Origin: Caprimulgus europaeus | Taxonomy: Eukaryota > Chordata > Aves > Caprimulgiformes > Caprimulgidae | Direction: 5' to 3' | Assembly (NCBI GenBank): GCA_907165065.1 | Contig: OU015529.1 | Coordinates: forward strand, 7,675,054-7,739,053 | DNA: 64,000 nt | Shown: positions 37,009 to 49,860 of the stretch, one piece after another | How the letters are laid out: each line of letters opens with the position of its first letter | Position numbering within the stretch: the first letter of the stretch is position 1 | Position numbers and translations under genes: made by a program | The notes under the pieces: model-generated | The model's database searches: none | Told to the model about the DNA's origin: nothing | Seen by the model: only the letters and a program-made list of their open reading frames with translations

Positions 37009-37441
37009 GATGTGAGGGCTGGAGCACCTCTGCTGTGAGGACAGGCTGAGAGAGTTGGGGCTGTTCAGCCTGGAGAAGAGAAAGCTCCAGGGACATCTTA
37101 TAGCAGCCTTCCAGTACCTGAAGGGACTTCAGGAAGGTTGGAGAGGGGCTTTTTACAAAGTCAGGGAGTGATAGAACAAGAGGTAATGGCTTTAAACTGG
37201 AAGAGGGGAGGTTTAGATGAGACATGAGGAAGAAATTCTTTCCTGTGAGGGTGGTCAGACACTGGCCCGGGTTGCCCAGAGAAGCTGTGGCTGCTCCTCC
37301 CTGGAAGTGTTTAAGGCCAGGTTGGATGAGGCTTTGAGCAACCTGGTCTAGTGGAAGGTGTCCCTGCTGATGGCAGGGGGGTTGGAACTGGATGAGCTTT
37401 AAGGTTCCTTCCAACCCAAACCATTCTATGATTCTATGATT
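36782..37441 (+). mobile_element. CR1 LINE, 5'-truncated, 3' end intact
   Basis: Plus-strand CR1 starting in ORF2 at sequence for '[10 protein letters not shown]' and running to the terminal ATTCTATGATTCTATGAT. Its 3' half is near-identical in layout to the copy at 11317-11663 (same CAACCTGGTCTAGTGGAAGG and GGCAGGGGGGTTGG blocks), so the two share a subfamily. Confidence 0.95.
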
Positions 37442-40400
37442 CAGGGAAGAGGAAGAGATTGTGTGACCGCTGCTACGTCCAGGATTCTGCAGCTAAACAG
37501 TGCAATCCCTGGAAATCTCTACAAGGTGGAGAGATACAGTAAAAACCTGTCTGTACAGGTACACACTACACTAAAACATCAAAAGCTTTAGGTACTTTTG
37601 GCTGGAAAGTAGCAGTTAAACTGTATAAAGAAGTGGAGGTATCAGTAATTATTTTTATTCCAGTGCAGAAACTACTGTTAACAAATTTTTAAAACAATAG
37701 AAAACCACTTCCATTCTCTCACCTCTGTTTTTAAGGTCTTGAATAACTCATTTTGACAGTTTTAATAGGTTCTGAGCCCAGGAACTTCTGTCCTTGCAAC
37801 TGAAGCCAGGAGAACAGGAAAACAGACATAAAAAGAGCCTCAATAATGTGGGGTTTTTAAAATCCTAAAAGGAAGTCAGTAACATTCTCTGCAATGAATG
37901 TAGTTCATGCATCATGCAGAACTGCTGTGCCTCACAACAGTCTCAGCTTCACTACATTTAGGTTCACCATTCATTTCTGAGTGATGCCACCATCCCAAAT
38001 TCATACTAGGAAATTCTCCTGGAAGCCCCATCATGATGTACTACACACTTCCATAGGCAACCTCATAGTCTAATGGTTTTCTTAGGAGTATTTAAGAAGT
38101 GTTAGCCATGAATTATCATTTACTATACTGCAGCTTCTCCTAGCATGACCAAATTGGCAAATCACTTTTATGATTGCATCTTCTCCTTCCTGAAGTTGCC
38201 ATTCTGCTCAAAGAAGTGATGCAAAGCCCAGGTAGTGAGCTAAGCACCCTAGACACCAGTGAAGCTGCTCAGGCTACACTCATCATCTTTTTAGTCTTAG
38301 CATTCTTTTGCTGTGATAACAAATTATGTTTTGCAAAGTGGTGGACTGTTACCATGTAGACTCTATAATGAGCTAAAGGCTGGTTATGTTAGACTTAGGT
38401 GAGTATTGACTGGAGATGAACTGGAACCAAAGATGTGGTTATCAACAACTCTATATTTCAGTGGAAGAAACCAAAACCCAGACCCACCCTTGTCACCTAC
38501 TTCAAATCTCTGTTATGAACTCCATTACAATTTTAGGTTAGAACACCTTAGACTACACAGTTCTGTGTATCCATAGTTGTTCGACAAACAAAGTTAAAAA
38601 TCTGTATCTTAATTATGTGGTTTGCCATGCCCTTCTTTTTATTTCCTTTCTGACATGCTTTGTAATTCCCCCTATCATGCTTACCTCGTTTTAAATTGGT
38701 TGCATATGAATTAATTATCACATTCTCCTCTCTGCTAGCAACATCCATTTCAGCAAGGACACCCAGCTGGTAAATTACCGTGTGTTTTTACCAGGCCAAT
38801 ATAGCACCGATTCCAGAGGCACTGGAAATATAGAAGTTTTTTTAAGTTCAGTGTCAGTTTTACATACAGAGGATATGCTGAATTAGGTCCAGAGTGCAGT
38901 ATCTGGTCAAAGATGGTGAGAATTTCTTTTTGCTGGCAGATGGAGGTCTCACATTAAGTCCTGCAGTTCCTTTGCATTTGTACTAAGACAGCTAACACAT
39001 ACACACAATAACTTACTTACTATGGCATGATCAAAATAAATAATATTTGTTCTCATTTAATATCATTTCTAGTTTACAGCAAAACCATTGTCTTAAGCTG
39101 CTTCCTAAGAGCCTGATATAAATCTCACTGTAACCATTGACAGGCTTCATGTAGACTCAAGTGAGTCATGTGCCATATTGCTCTGTCCCATCACAAAAAA
39201 ATAAGGTCAATAGAAAAAAAAATGAGGCTCTTGTTTAGTGTTTCATGGTGCTTGAGCAACCTGGTCTTACTCTAAAAGGAGCAGTGAGAATTGTTAGTGA
39301 ACACATGCCACCATCACAGCATTGGACCCTTGTGAAGTACCATAATATCTCATGATGCTAAATGTTATTTTTGTTTTGAAATTCAGAATGCCAGAATATT
39401 TTGAAAAAAACAGTTTTGCATGTTTTGAAAGGAGAAATACGGATTAGTAAGTTTCTTGCTATTTTTAATATTCATTTCTATTGATAATTCTTGTTGGTTT
39501 TAGTGGTAAAGAACAGAATTAAATTACAATTAAACTTCTTTGAGTTCCCTTAGTTCCAGTGTTGAATGTATTTTTTTCAAAGCTAACATTACTTCAGTGG
39601 ACTTCTAAACAGAATTAAAAACATTTATTTTTTGTATAATAGAAACAAAGACTCTATTCTATTTTACTTTTGACACAGCAAATCGAAATTTGTGGTCAAC
39701 TAATAACCAGCTTCACGGACTGATCTATCTTAATGCTAGCAAAAGAGTTTGTTAATTTTCCTGGGAAATAAGGTTTCTTTAATTCACATATCTACATATG
39801 GAAGATATGATTCTTTCATTTACAATGGTATTTGATAAAATCCTACTTTTATAAATGATGCATCTGCTTTTAATGTCTTAAATCCTGTGATTGAACAGAC
39901 AAATCTTCCCCCTTGTCTTGGTTTTTTTTATACATTTAAAAGGCCTTACTGCCTTAAAACATACATCAAGCAACATTGTAATAGAGAAATACACTTTTAA
40001 GACAAAGTGACAGATTTACATATCTGTGTGATGTGACTCTCTTGACAACCAATAAATGTATTATATTGATGAAGTGAATATGTCCTCTATCTGGTCATTT
40101 TCAACTGGAAACTAATAACCAGCATCACCGTATCAGGCATGCAATAACCTGGGTTAAAACTAGGTTCATCAAATAAATCACTCTGGAATTTTTCTATTTC
40201 TTTCCCAAGACACGTTGCACATCTGCTTAGTGAAAGGAGGAAAGAAGCAATATTTCTTTGATCAAAGTCTTTTTTAATATCCTTGTATCTGTCCTTTGGG
40301 AATGCTATCTCTGGACTTAGGCCTGGGAGAGATGCTCAGCATCTCCTGAAAGGTGCTAAGCACCCTTTTACTGCCATTGACTGCAGCAAGAACATTCTGT

Positions 40401-40717
40401 TCCTCGCAAGACAGAGCTCCTTCAGAACAGTTGCTGATGCTACATCACTTTCTAATGATCTGGGGAATGACATAAATTCAAGATTTCTAAAAACAAAACA
40501 CAAGGTGTTTTTAATGAGTCCCAGTTTATATCAACAGCTTTCAGGAGGAAAAAAAAATGAAAAAATCTTAAGCAGAGAAGTATACTGCATTAAATTTACC
40601 CCAAGCCTCTATCTCATAGACATGAAACACCTATGCATATGTACAGATCTCTAAGAAACACTTTGAAATGCTATGTTGTGCTTTTAACTTTTTATAAAGT
40701 CTTATTAATATCATTTA
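37442..40717. other. Non-coding interval
   Basis: AT-rich unique sequence. No repeat family, RNA gene or protein homology seen; open frames are below about 70 codons except 40283-40654 (+), which is lysine/leucine-rich with no domain visible. Confidence 0.55.
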
Positions 40718-40872
40718 GAGTTGCCATGTGGCTGGCTTCCTGCCTGGCCTCTTTTACTATAGACTTGGCAGTTGTTATCCTGAGCACCGCACATGTGCGG
40801 ACGAAGCTGAGCGTGGGTAGCAGCCATTTGTCTGAGGCGGCTGGGTTTTGTCATATTTCAAACTGGCAACCC
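40718..40872. mobile_element. Short terminal-inverted-repeat element (MITE-like DNA transposon remnant)
   Basis: The left end reads GAGTTGCCA (40718-40726) and the right end TGGCAACCC (40864-40872). They are inverted repeats matching at 8 of 9 positions, flanked on both sides by TA. A perfect 14-base palindrome, CCGCACATGTGCGG (40787-40800), lies almost exactly in the middle. The 155-base length, TIRs, TA flanks and lack of coding capacity fit a non-autonomous Tc1/mariner-type element. The GC and CpG content is higher than in the surroundings. The family is not identified; a chance dyad or an old exapted repeat is possible. Confidence 0.45.
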
Positions 40873-43800
40873 TAATGCCTGTTCTTACGGGATACAAATC
40901 TGGTATGAAATTCCCAGAGTCGAGTCAAAGCCTGGCCTGGCACACGTGAATCAGTTTTTTCACATGAGGATGACTGCAGGAGCGTATGGATGACGGGGGA
41001 GTTTTTCATCTGCTCTCACGTCTGCCGGAGCCTTGGTGGAGCCACTGAGAGTTGGGGCAGGACTTGAGGATTTGCAGGATTAAGCTGTTGAAATTCACTC
41101 CCCTGCCACACTTCTGACTCTGGATATAGGGCTGTTCTTTGGTCAGGAGGTGGCAGACATAAATGTGGCATCCATAGCCCAGACTTGCCCTGGTTTCAGG
41201 TCAGAAGCATGCTGAAAAGGCAGTGATAATACAGAAAAGGGAAAGGGTTTGCTTTTACATTGCTTTTTTTTTGTCCTTGAGCTTGATACCTGGTAAATGT
41301 GGCAGAGAAGGACCTGGAAGTGGCTCAGAGAGCAACCTTTCAGCATCCTGATGTACCCTGGACCCACAACCCTGCCAGGAGCCTGGACCCCCTCTGCCCC
41401 TCCATGCTGCCACAGAAAAGACAAAGCCCTTCCCTGTAGGAAGCACAAGTCAAGGCTGGTGGAGACTCCTGGGTTTCTACAATCTATTTTCCATTTTATG
41501 GTGGGGCAGACCAATACAGACACAAAGCGAAAAAAATGTGGATAGAAGTTAGTTTCACATGCTTGAGGCCAAATACTCAAATAACTCCTAAATTAGACAG
41601 TATGGGCTTGGTGTCACTTTCTTGCCTGTTACCTAGGTGCCACCCAAGAATCAGGTCTCATGCAAACTACAGTGAGATGAGTTATGGGCCCATCACTATA
41701 TTTCTAGGCAGGGCCTGTGGCCCTGAAGTCAGCCTATACTTTTTGTTATAAAACACCATTTCAATCAACTGCATGGGCAGGCTTTTTTCCATGTTGTGTG
41801 TCTTTCTTGGGCTTGGATTTTTGAGTAAGGTTACAATAGAAAATATTCAACAGAGATTTCTTTCTATAGTAAACGATGTGCCACCTGCAATTTCGTGTCA
41901 ATCCATGTTCATTCAGCTTTGATATAACTGTAAACCTCTTTGCTCTGGCTCACCAGAGCCTTGTTAGGACTTCCATTTGCACCAACAATGCTCTCTTTCT
42001 GTACAGTATCTCACTTGCAGCTGGACCACATTATGAAAAGGAGAGTACAGTAAGGAGAAGGGGAGATGTTAGGGGACAGAGGGAGACAGATCTTTAACCA
42101 TCTTTCTGCTAGTTCCTGCCTTTGTAGGTAGGAATAAACTTGCAGATCTGCTCTGCTGGCAGCAAATAGGTGGGAAACCCACCTGCTGATGTCTCAGCCC
42201 TCTCTAAAGGCTGCGCCATAGATGGGATAATAACCTACTAGTGCTATTCATTGTTCTGGTTACAGAACTGAGAAAACACATAAACTAAAATAAAAGTAAA
42301 TCCACTTAGATTGTATAGTAATAATTGTATCTACAGGATACAAATAATACACAAGAAACAATACTAATACCACATTCCCAGTAATCTGTATTTTCACTTA
42401 AACAGTACTTAAATTGGAGCATTTTAATGACAGTACAATTCCCAAATAAACTGTTAGATATGACATCCTAGGCAAAGCAGACATGCACTTCTGTAAACGA
42501 CAGAAGTAAATGGCAGTGACTTTTTATTTTTGTCTTGCATTTGTACATGTGTTTCGTGCTTACTAACCAGAATAGGTAAGTAAAAAGGCTTCAATACCCA
42601 AGTGTAAGGTGTTCGGGTGAGTTGGTTGGAATAATTTGTGATACTGCGTTTATTATCACAAAATGAAATTCAGCATGGTGCTCACTAGAAAATTTCCACC
42701 CCATCTAAGATCTGAAGTTAAATCCCAGTGCTACTGATTCCACAGGGCTTCTATCTTTTCTCAGGAGATAAGTGGGATTGAAAAGCTCCTAACAACTTGA
42801 CATAGGCCCAGCAGACTTGGATTAATTTCGCTCTAAGATTTTCCTTAACTGGATGTCATACAAATTTTAAGAAGCCGTTTGCTATGAAAGAAAAGGTGTC
42901 CAGTATTGCTGAACTAAAAGAAAAGAAGAAAAAGCCACTTTTTCTAACCTGGAAGCAAAATCTGGTTGTTTTGGTATCATGGTGAAAATATCTGCATGCA
43001 TGTGCATAAGTAGAATAATTCTGTGCTCAGAGCTGTCTTTAAGGATAATGCACCTGCCTAAATGAGTCTAGCATTTCCTTCCACCACACTGAAGGTTTGG
43101 ATCCTGTGAAAGAACAGTCCCAGGACTGCACTGCTCTGTTGTTTACATTGTCACTCAGTGTGGAATGGTTAAAAAGGCAAATCTGGGCTACCAGTCACCA
43201 GGCAGGTGGTTCTGGATGCAGGCGTACACTTGCAAAGTCACTGCGGGGCTGTATATCTCCCTTCCTCCAGAGCAGAAGTGATGGGGAGGAAAGTTGTATG
43301 TGATGGATCCAACTTCAAGGTCTCCTTCCTCCAAACTTCCTCCCGTAGCAAGGAAGAAACAGAGATGGCTGGAAGACATCTCTGAGGAGCAGTGGCTCCA
43401 AAGGCAGTGGGGAGGATGGAGAGAGTGCAGTTTGCACATCACCCCATGTTAGAGCTGCATCTGAAATTAGAAATTGTCTCACATACTGAAACTCTGCATT
43501 CTCAACTGAAGTTGTGTGAGGAGTGAGAAAATGTGAATCTTTGCTTATCTTTTGATAGCAATATCTCATGTCAGAGGCAGCTTTCGTCAGTGCTCTGAGC
43601 TTATGTTGTCTTCATTAAAAACTAGTAGTTATACTAGTACCTTGCTTTGTTTTTTAACTCCTAAACATGAAAAGCAAATGTGAATCAGCCTTTTTAAATT
43701 AAATATGAGAAACAATTACATTTTGACAGTTTAATTGCATTCTTCCTCCAACATGGCATTCTAAACAAGATACCACATGTATTTAGCATGCTGATTATAT

Positions 43801-46800
43801 TTTAGATTGTTTTGCAATTAAGAAAGTATCCCTAAAAGAGATAAAATAATTGGTTGACTAAATCACTATTTCTTGAGGGAACAATATTAAGAAATTAATG
43901 TTGAATGGCTATATCCATAATAATTAGCTTTTAAATCACTGCTTAAAGGTTTTAGGTTTTTAGCCTTCAAAATTGTATGTGTCATTCAATTTGCTGCATA
44001 GTATTAAAATTTGCTTATATAAAAAAAAAAAAAATAAAAACCCCAACTACTGCCAACAAAACATCCTTGAGTGTAACTGATGGGATCTCACTACTTTCAA
44101 TGGCAAAAAAACCCCAGGCACTCAAGATGTCTTTAACTGGGTCACTCTTAGTCCACGTCTCTGATGAGCATTGTGCTATTGATATTGCAAATAAAGAAAA
44201 AGGTATTTATTTCAAAATCACTGAGTATTCAAACACAGTCCACTTTCCCAGGGGTGCTGGATGACCTTTGCATTGCTTTTATCATTTTATACAAAGCTGT
44301 TTCTTACTTTTCTCAAGAAAAAATAAAGATTAAATACCAAGAACTTTCATTAGTTTCTGTTATTTTCCTCAAAAGTTGCTTGAAATGGAGTGGAGGGATC
44401 TGAGTTTAAATAACAACACACCAATTCTCCAGGTTAAAACTACCTTTGGATGATGATCTTCTGAGATTTTATTTTTGAAATAAAAGAATCTATTTAAAAT
44501 ATGCAAGTTGGGATCAAACTTTCAATTGTTTCAACAAAATTGTGATTTTAATTATCATTTCAATCCTGACACATCTCCCAAACATATTTTTTTTATTTTG
44601 ACAAAATATTTTCATTTGACTTTTCAGACTGACAACAAACTAAAATAAATCTCATCTTCTTCCAGTGAAGTCAATGCAAGTTTTGACTCTGATCATTTTC
44701 TGTGTAAATTTGTGCAAAGCCAAGCCAGTATTCAGAGAAGAGACACAGAAGGCTTATGATTCACAACAAGACCAGATGGAATTTCCTGGAACCTGTTTTT
44801 AGGATACTGAATAAAATCATGTTTAAAAGGAAGAAAGTGAGAGGCTGAACTGCAGCTGAGTCTGAAGGAACATGGTTAAGACTTTTCATTCGGAATATAA
44901 AGTTTGACCTGCTTGCAATGCTCTTTAAGGTATGTTGATTTCATATATTTCCTACTGAGGTACATACAAAAATATGTGGGTAGAGATGCCAGTAGTTCAG
45001 AGGAATGATTTGTAAGGGGAAAGGAAGGTTAGCTCAAACATATGGGACAAAGTGAAGAAGACATGCTGGTGAGAACCAGAGTGCAACAATGCTGAACAGT
45101 TTAATCAGCTGAAAATGTTCCCAGGCCCCAGCAGCAGTGCTAGTGCAGAGAGGGCCTGTTTTAGCAGGTTTCAGAACAGGACCAGATAGGCAGGGAGAGA
45201 AAATTGAGAATGCCCAGTAAAGGCAGCTGGAATAAGCACACAGACATTTCAACATACAAGTTCACAGCATCACACTTTACCTATTCTTCTAGAAAAGGCC
45301 TGAGAACACATCCACACTGGTTGTTGAAATATTTTTTTTAATTATTGGAGTGCAATGTAGTTTTATAAAAGCAGCAAACCTGAAATACAAGGTAATAAGT
45401 GATCTTTATTTCATCCACAGTCCTGAGTACAAGGTCCCAAAGAAACAACAGAATAAGTTGTACCTCATCATATGTAGATTATTTTAGAATGGTTTCCAAA
45501 CTGGGGTTTGGAAAGAAACAGTGGCCAGGTATAGCCATGAACTCCTTCCACCATTACAGAACTGTGAAGAATGTGAAGAAAGTCATGATAAAAACCTGAA
45601 GGAAGATGGCATCCTTGTAGATGTTGCTGGTTTTTTCAACAGTAACTGTACCAGTAGAGGATACTGCTTCCCCCAAGGCCTTGCCACGCTCGAGATGATG
45701 CTTGTGTTTTACAGGCTGAGAGCTGACCCATCTCCCTTTGGAGTCAATGGCTATCTCCTGATTGTTAGTTGTCAAAAACAGCACTGACATCACAGTGACT
45801 GGAGCTGGAATAGTTACACCCAAATGAGCTTTTAGCTAACAGGTTTTGATAGTAGCTTATCAATAACTGACAGGAGCTGAGCAAAGATAGATCCTCACAT
45901 GCCAGCTGCTAGGTGACAGTAGAGACATCTAATTCACATGTCTAGCAAACCCTAAAGTCATCTCGTTCGGCAGTGGCTTAGGTGTGTCTGCCAGTAAAGA
46001 AGCCAATGTCTCGCTTCACCATCACTGAATAGGGAAGTCCAATCTCCACCTTGCCTGCTCCTGGCTCCAAGCTCCTCCGCATATCTTGTGCTGCTCCAAC
46101 CTTGCTGGTCTTTTCTCCAGGTTAGCAGGTTGCATGAGGCCAGTAAAGGCCTGAAAAAACTTAGCGCAGGGATGGGGAGACTCATAAAACTGTGAGAATT
46201 CCCCACTTCAGCAACAGCAAAGTGTTAGATGAGCTCAGCAACCCCTGCTTCATCCTGAATAAGTTGTATCCAGTGCAACATAGATTTTAAGTCAAAAGGC
46301 ATTATTTCTACTAAAAAATAGAAGTATAGATTGGAGAGCAGCAAGTTCAATTTATGTCAGTTGCTGAAGAGACTTGTATACCATTTTTTCTGTGAAGAAC
46401 CATTAGTGCCACTTGCACATTTATGTAAAGACACAGTGGTCACTCCTGGCATGTCACATGCTAATGGCATGTCCCTACCAAAAGCAGCAAAGTTAGCCCA
46501 ATTATTTGTGAACATATTTAGCTGAGTTTGGCAGAGAGTGAAAGATCAGATATTTGTCACAAATACACCGATATATAACTGCTGTGAGTGAATCTTGTGC
46601 CCCTGAAAGCCTGATAGCTATCTCTAGACAGCAGAGTATCAGACAAAGTGTTCAGCACAGTTCAGATGAGACAGTTATGCCAAATGTGCAGTAGTGGTGA
46701 TGTGTGGAACTGATTAAAAGTCAAGCTCCAACTGTTTCTGGGATACTCAGTCCAATAGGTTGATTGATGGACAAATTTATTTATGACAGTCAATATTCAT

Positions 46801-49616
46801 AAACCAAAACCCAGCACCTCAAGAGTCCTATCACCAAACTCCCTCTATGGAGTGGAGACAGGAGGCAGCTCAGGTAAGATTTCTATCTGTGTGCATTGCC
46901 TATAGGAACCAGGCTACCACCTTCTTAACAAGGTGCTAAAATTAAAGGTCTAAAGTAAGGGGGAATGAGCCTGAGCCCCAGTGGCCCCTCGGAGGTGCAG
47001 GAACAGCAAGCTGATGCTTTCATAGACCTGCTCCTTCCTGCTGCAGTAGGGAAACTGAATAAATTTATGGATCTGTACCGTGTTGCTGAGATTCCTTCCC
47101 CAGCTGTCTTAATTCAAGAGATCTGATGCAACTTACTCTCTAAGAAAAAGACACGGGGAACCTATAGTTCAGAATTAGACTTTGGACTTAAATGACAGCC
47201 AGTTTTTGGCACAGGGGATAGACTTTAAATGAGCACAAATTGGTGAGCTATAGATTAGAAAGAAGGAGAATTATTCAGATTCAGGCCAGACATTTGGGGG
47301 GAAATAGACCAAAAGTAATATCTGTTCTAAGGAGAAATACTGATAGGCTCTGGAATTACAGGCCAGGTCTTTCTTCTTTTTCCTTACAGTCTGGAGAATG
47401 CCTTATAGCTCATCATATTTTTGGCTTCTGGCACATATTTTATTAACTTCCATTATATATAGAGACAAAACAGACCACTATTTAAAAAAAAATGCAGTGA
47501 GTAAAAAAAGAAATGTAATGGCATATTCAAAGGGTAATTAAAGACTCTCTTATGAAAGTTAAAAGCCAAGAAGAGTTTGAGAGACTTTCACACACAAAAT
47601 ATTGTGCAAAAATTATATGAACCCATTTGCATCCACATTTGTGAGCCATGTGACTCCCCCTGAGATTTAGTTTGGCTTCTCTGTTTAAAACATTACAGAT
47701 ACTGAAAACTGAGGACTAAAAATTTGGCTTGCTATCAAACCCAAGCTTCAGTTTAGATGATGCAGGAGAAATCGGCAGAATCAGGCCTCACTTAACTCAT
47801 TCCAGTCTGCTCAATTACTATCACGATTAGAAATTACTTCATATGCCAAAACCCTTGAAGCCCAACATGGCCTGATAAAGATACCTGCAAAGCTAAAAAA
47901 CTATGAAAGTATCAGCATACTGTGCATAGGCTGAATGCCATAAAGGACAAAACATATCCAGGAACACAGGTTTGTTTTCCTTTACTTTACTTCCAGAGAT
48001 CTGGTCTTATCTCAGATACCTGTAAGGGGCATGAAGATCACAAAAAGCATTAGCATGAAATACGCTATCAACTGCTTTGTGATCATGGAGTTAGACTACA
48101 GGCAAGGTTAAGTCTGATAGCTGTTGGCATTGGTGTTGCTACTCCTGTTATTCTTTCATGGCAAGTGTTTTGTTGCACACAAAAAGCCCTATCTGCTCCT
48201 CAATTTAAATGTTAATATCTCTTAAGATATTCTGGAGAACACGCAAGAGAACCCCCAGTAATTTTAGCCATGTCCTGTGGAAGAAATTTGCCCAAGGGAA
48301 AAGGTCTATTTTTAGATTGTCACTGTTTTCATGGAGATTAATGAAAAAGGTGAAGAGGTCGCTCAGGAGTTTCCCCATTGCCCTGTGTGCTGCAGAAATG
48401 GGTATCACAGCATCTCCAAAGACTTCTCTGCTGCAACAACTGGAGTTCAACACAAAAAAGCTGCAGCTGGAAGAAAATTGTCCACAGAAATTACGGGTAG
48501 GTGTTTTTGTAATCATCACAAAAGCACCCTAAATTAGTTAGGCAGGAAAGAGGAGAACGAATGCAGGCTAAATAGCTATTAAGTTGAGCTTCCCTGAAAA
48601 TCACAGTTTGTAATTACACCTGAATGAAACTTGCTGTGAAATCTGCAGTGATACCGAACTCAATAACTGACTTCACAATATGTTGAGGTTCAGTTTCCAG
48701 GTCAAACTGTCAGCTAATGTAAACAGATGCTGTTTCCATGAACTAAATCAGCCTCTGGCCACTCATGTCTGCTAAAGGTTGGGTCTAATATTTGTTAAAA
48801 AATTTTCCAAATCTCAGATCTTTTGAAAGAACATCCACCTTCTCCCTAACAAAGACTGACAGATCTATAATTCTGATATAAACTTGCTGAAAACCTACGC
48901 TTTTTAATGTGGTTTTCACCTGAAATGTTTTGTACTTTACAGAATTTTTTTGATTGAGACTTAGGGCTCATTTGAACTTAAGAATCAAAGTGAAAGCTTA
49001 AAAGGTGGAGAAACCACATGAACTGAAAATAAAAATGCAGGTACAACCAGGTACGAATTCAGACCATAACCTCAGACCTGCAGATGGTGAAATGTCAGGA
49101 GGCTTGTTGGGAGGTTTGTGACCCTGCACTGGCAGCAGGACCCACAACAACTGAGTCCCTCTGCCTTTGTACCACACAAGCCTCCGCATTGCTGCTGGGT
49201 TTTAGGTGTATTGATCAACCTACTTATTTTTGAAAGTTTTTCTCACATGTTTGTCCTCTACTTCACTATGAGCTGCTGGGAAGTTATTAAATAATGTGAC
49301 ATGAGACTTTACCTGGATGATGTGGAGAGAGAGCGACTGGTTTTCCTCCTGTCCTTCCCCAGTTTATTCCAGTGCACAAGATAAAGGAGGACTGAACTCA
49401 AACCTGAAAGCATATTATATAAATAAAGGCACAATATAATACCTCATAGAAATAAATTACCTTTTCATATAAAAATCTTCTAAAGCCCATTTCCAGAAGA
49501 GTAATAGAGCTGCCAGTCCAACACCTGCAGGGTTGGAAATAATTTACTTAGCCTCTCTGACTTTTAGGCAGGTTCTTCATTTGACGAATGACCCAATTAA
49601 ACATCTGTTAATCACG
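40873..49616. other. Non-coding interval
   Basis: Unique sequence. Open frames such as 41143-41580 (-) and 48205-48532 (both strands) show no domain. An acceptor-like site precedes 45421 and donor-like sites occur at 42576 and 46874, but none pair into a convincing exon. A-runs occur near 44022-44034. Confidence 0.55.
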
Positions 49617-49860
49617 ACGTTATCTCATCTCGAGGTGGAATACCTACTTCTCCTACCCTCTCTTTCTGGGAGATAACATCGGATAGCCCGGATCCCAAGG
49701 CGAGGAGCCTCTGAGGGCCCAAAGGAGCTGGCTGGGGAGCAGGGCCCACGGCCGCCCGCCCTGGGGAAGCGGCTGGGAGGCCTGTGCCTTGCTCGGCCCT
49801 CCCTCCCCCTCACACAACCTTCCCGTAACCTCGGGCTCCTGAACCCTCATGTACGTTTTA
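49617..49860. promoter_or_regulatory. CpG-rich, GC-rich patch
   Basis: By eye about 14 CpG dinucleotides occur in roughly 245 bases, in a window where CpG is otherwise sparse. GC content rises sharply (blocks such as GGCCGCCCGCCCTGGGG near 49750). It is of minimal CpG-island size. It could be a promoter for an unseen transcript or a hypomethylated enhancer. No TATA box or clear first exon is visible, and overlapping minus-strand frames (49625-49850) look like GC-driven chance. Confidence 0.4.

Noticed and set aside
36899-37414. 171-codon frame on - inside the CR1 copy
   Set aside because: Antisense shadow of the CR1 ORF2/3' UTR region; a similar shadow occurs over 11293-11634.
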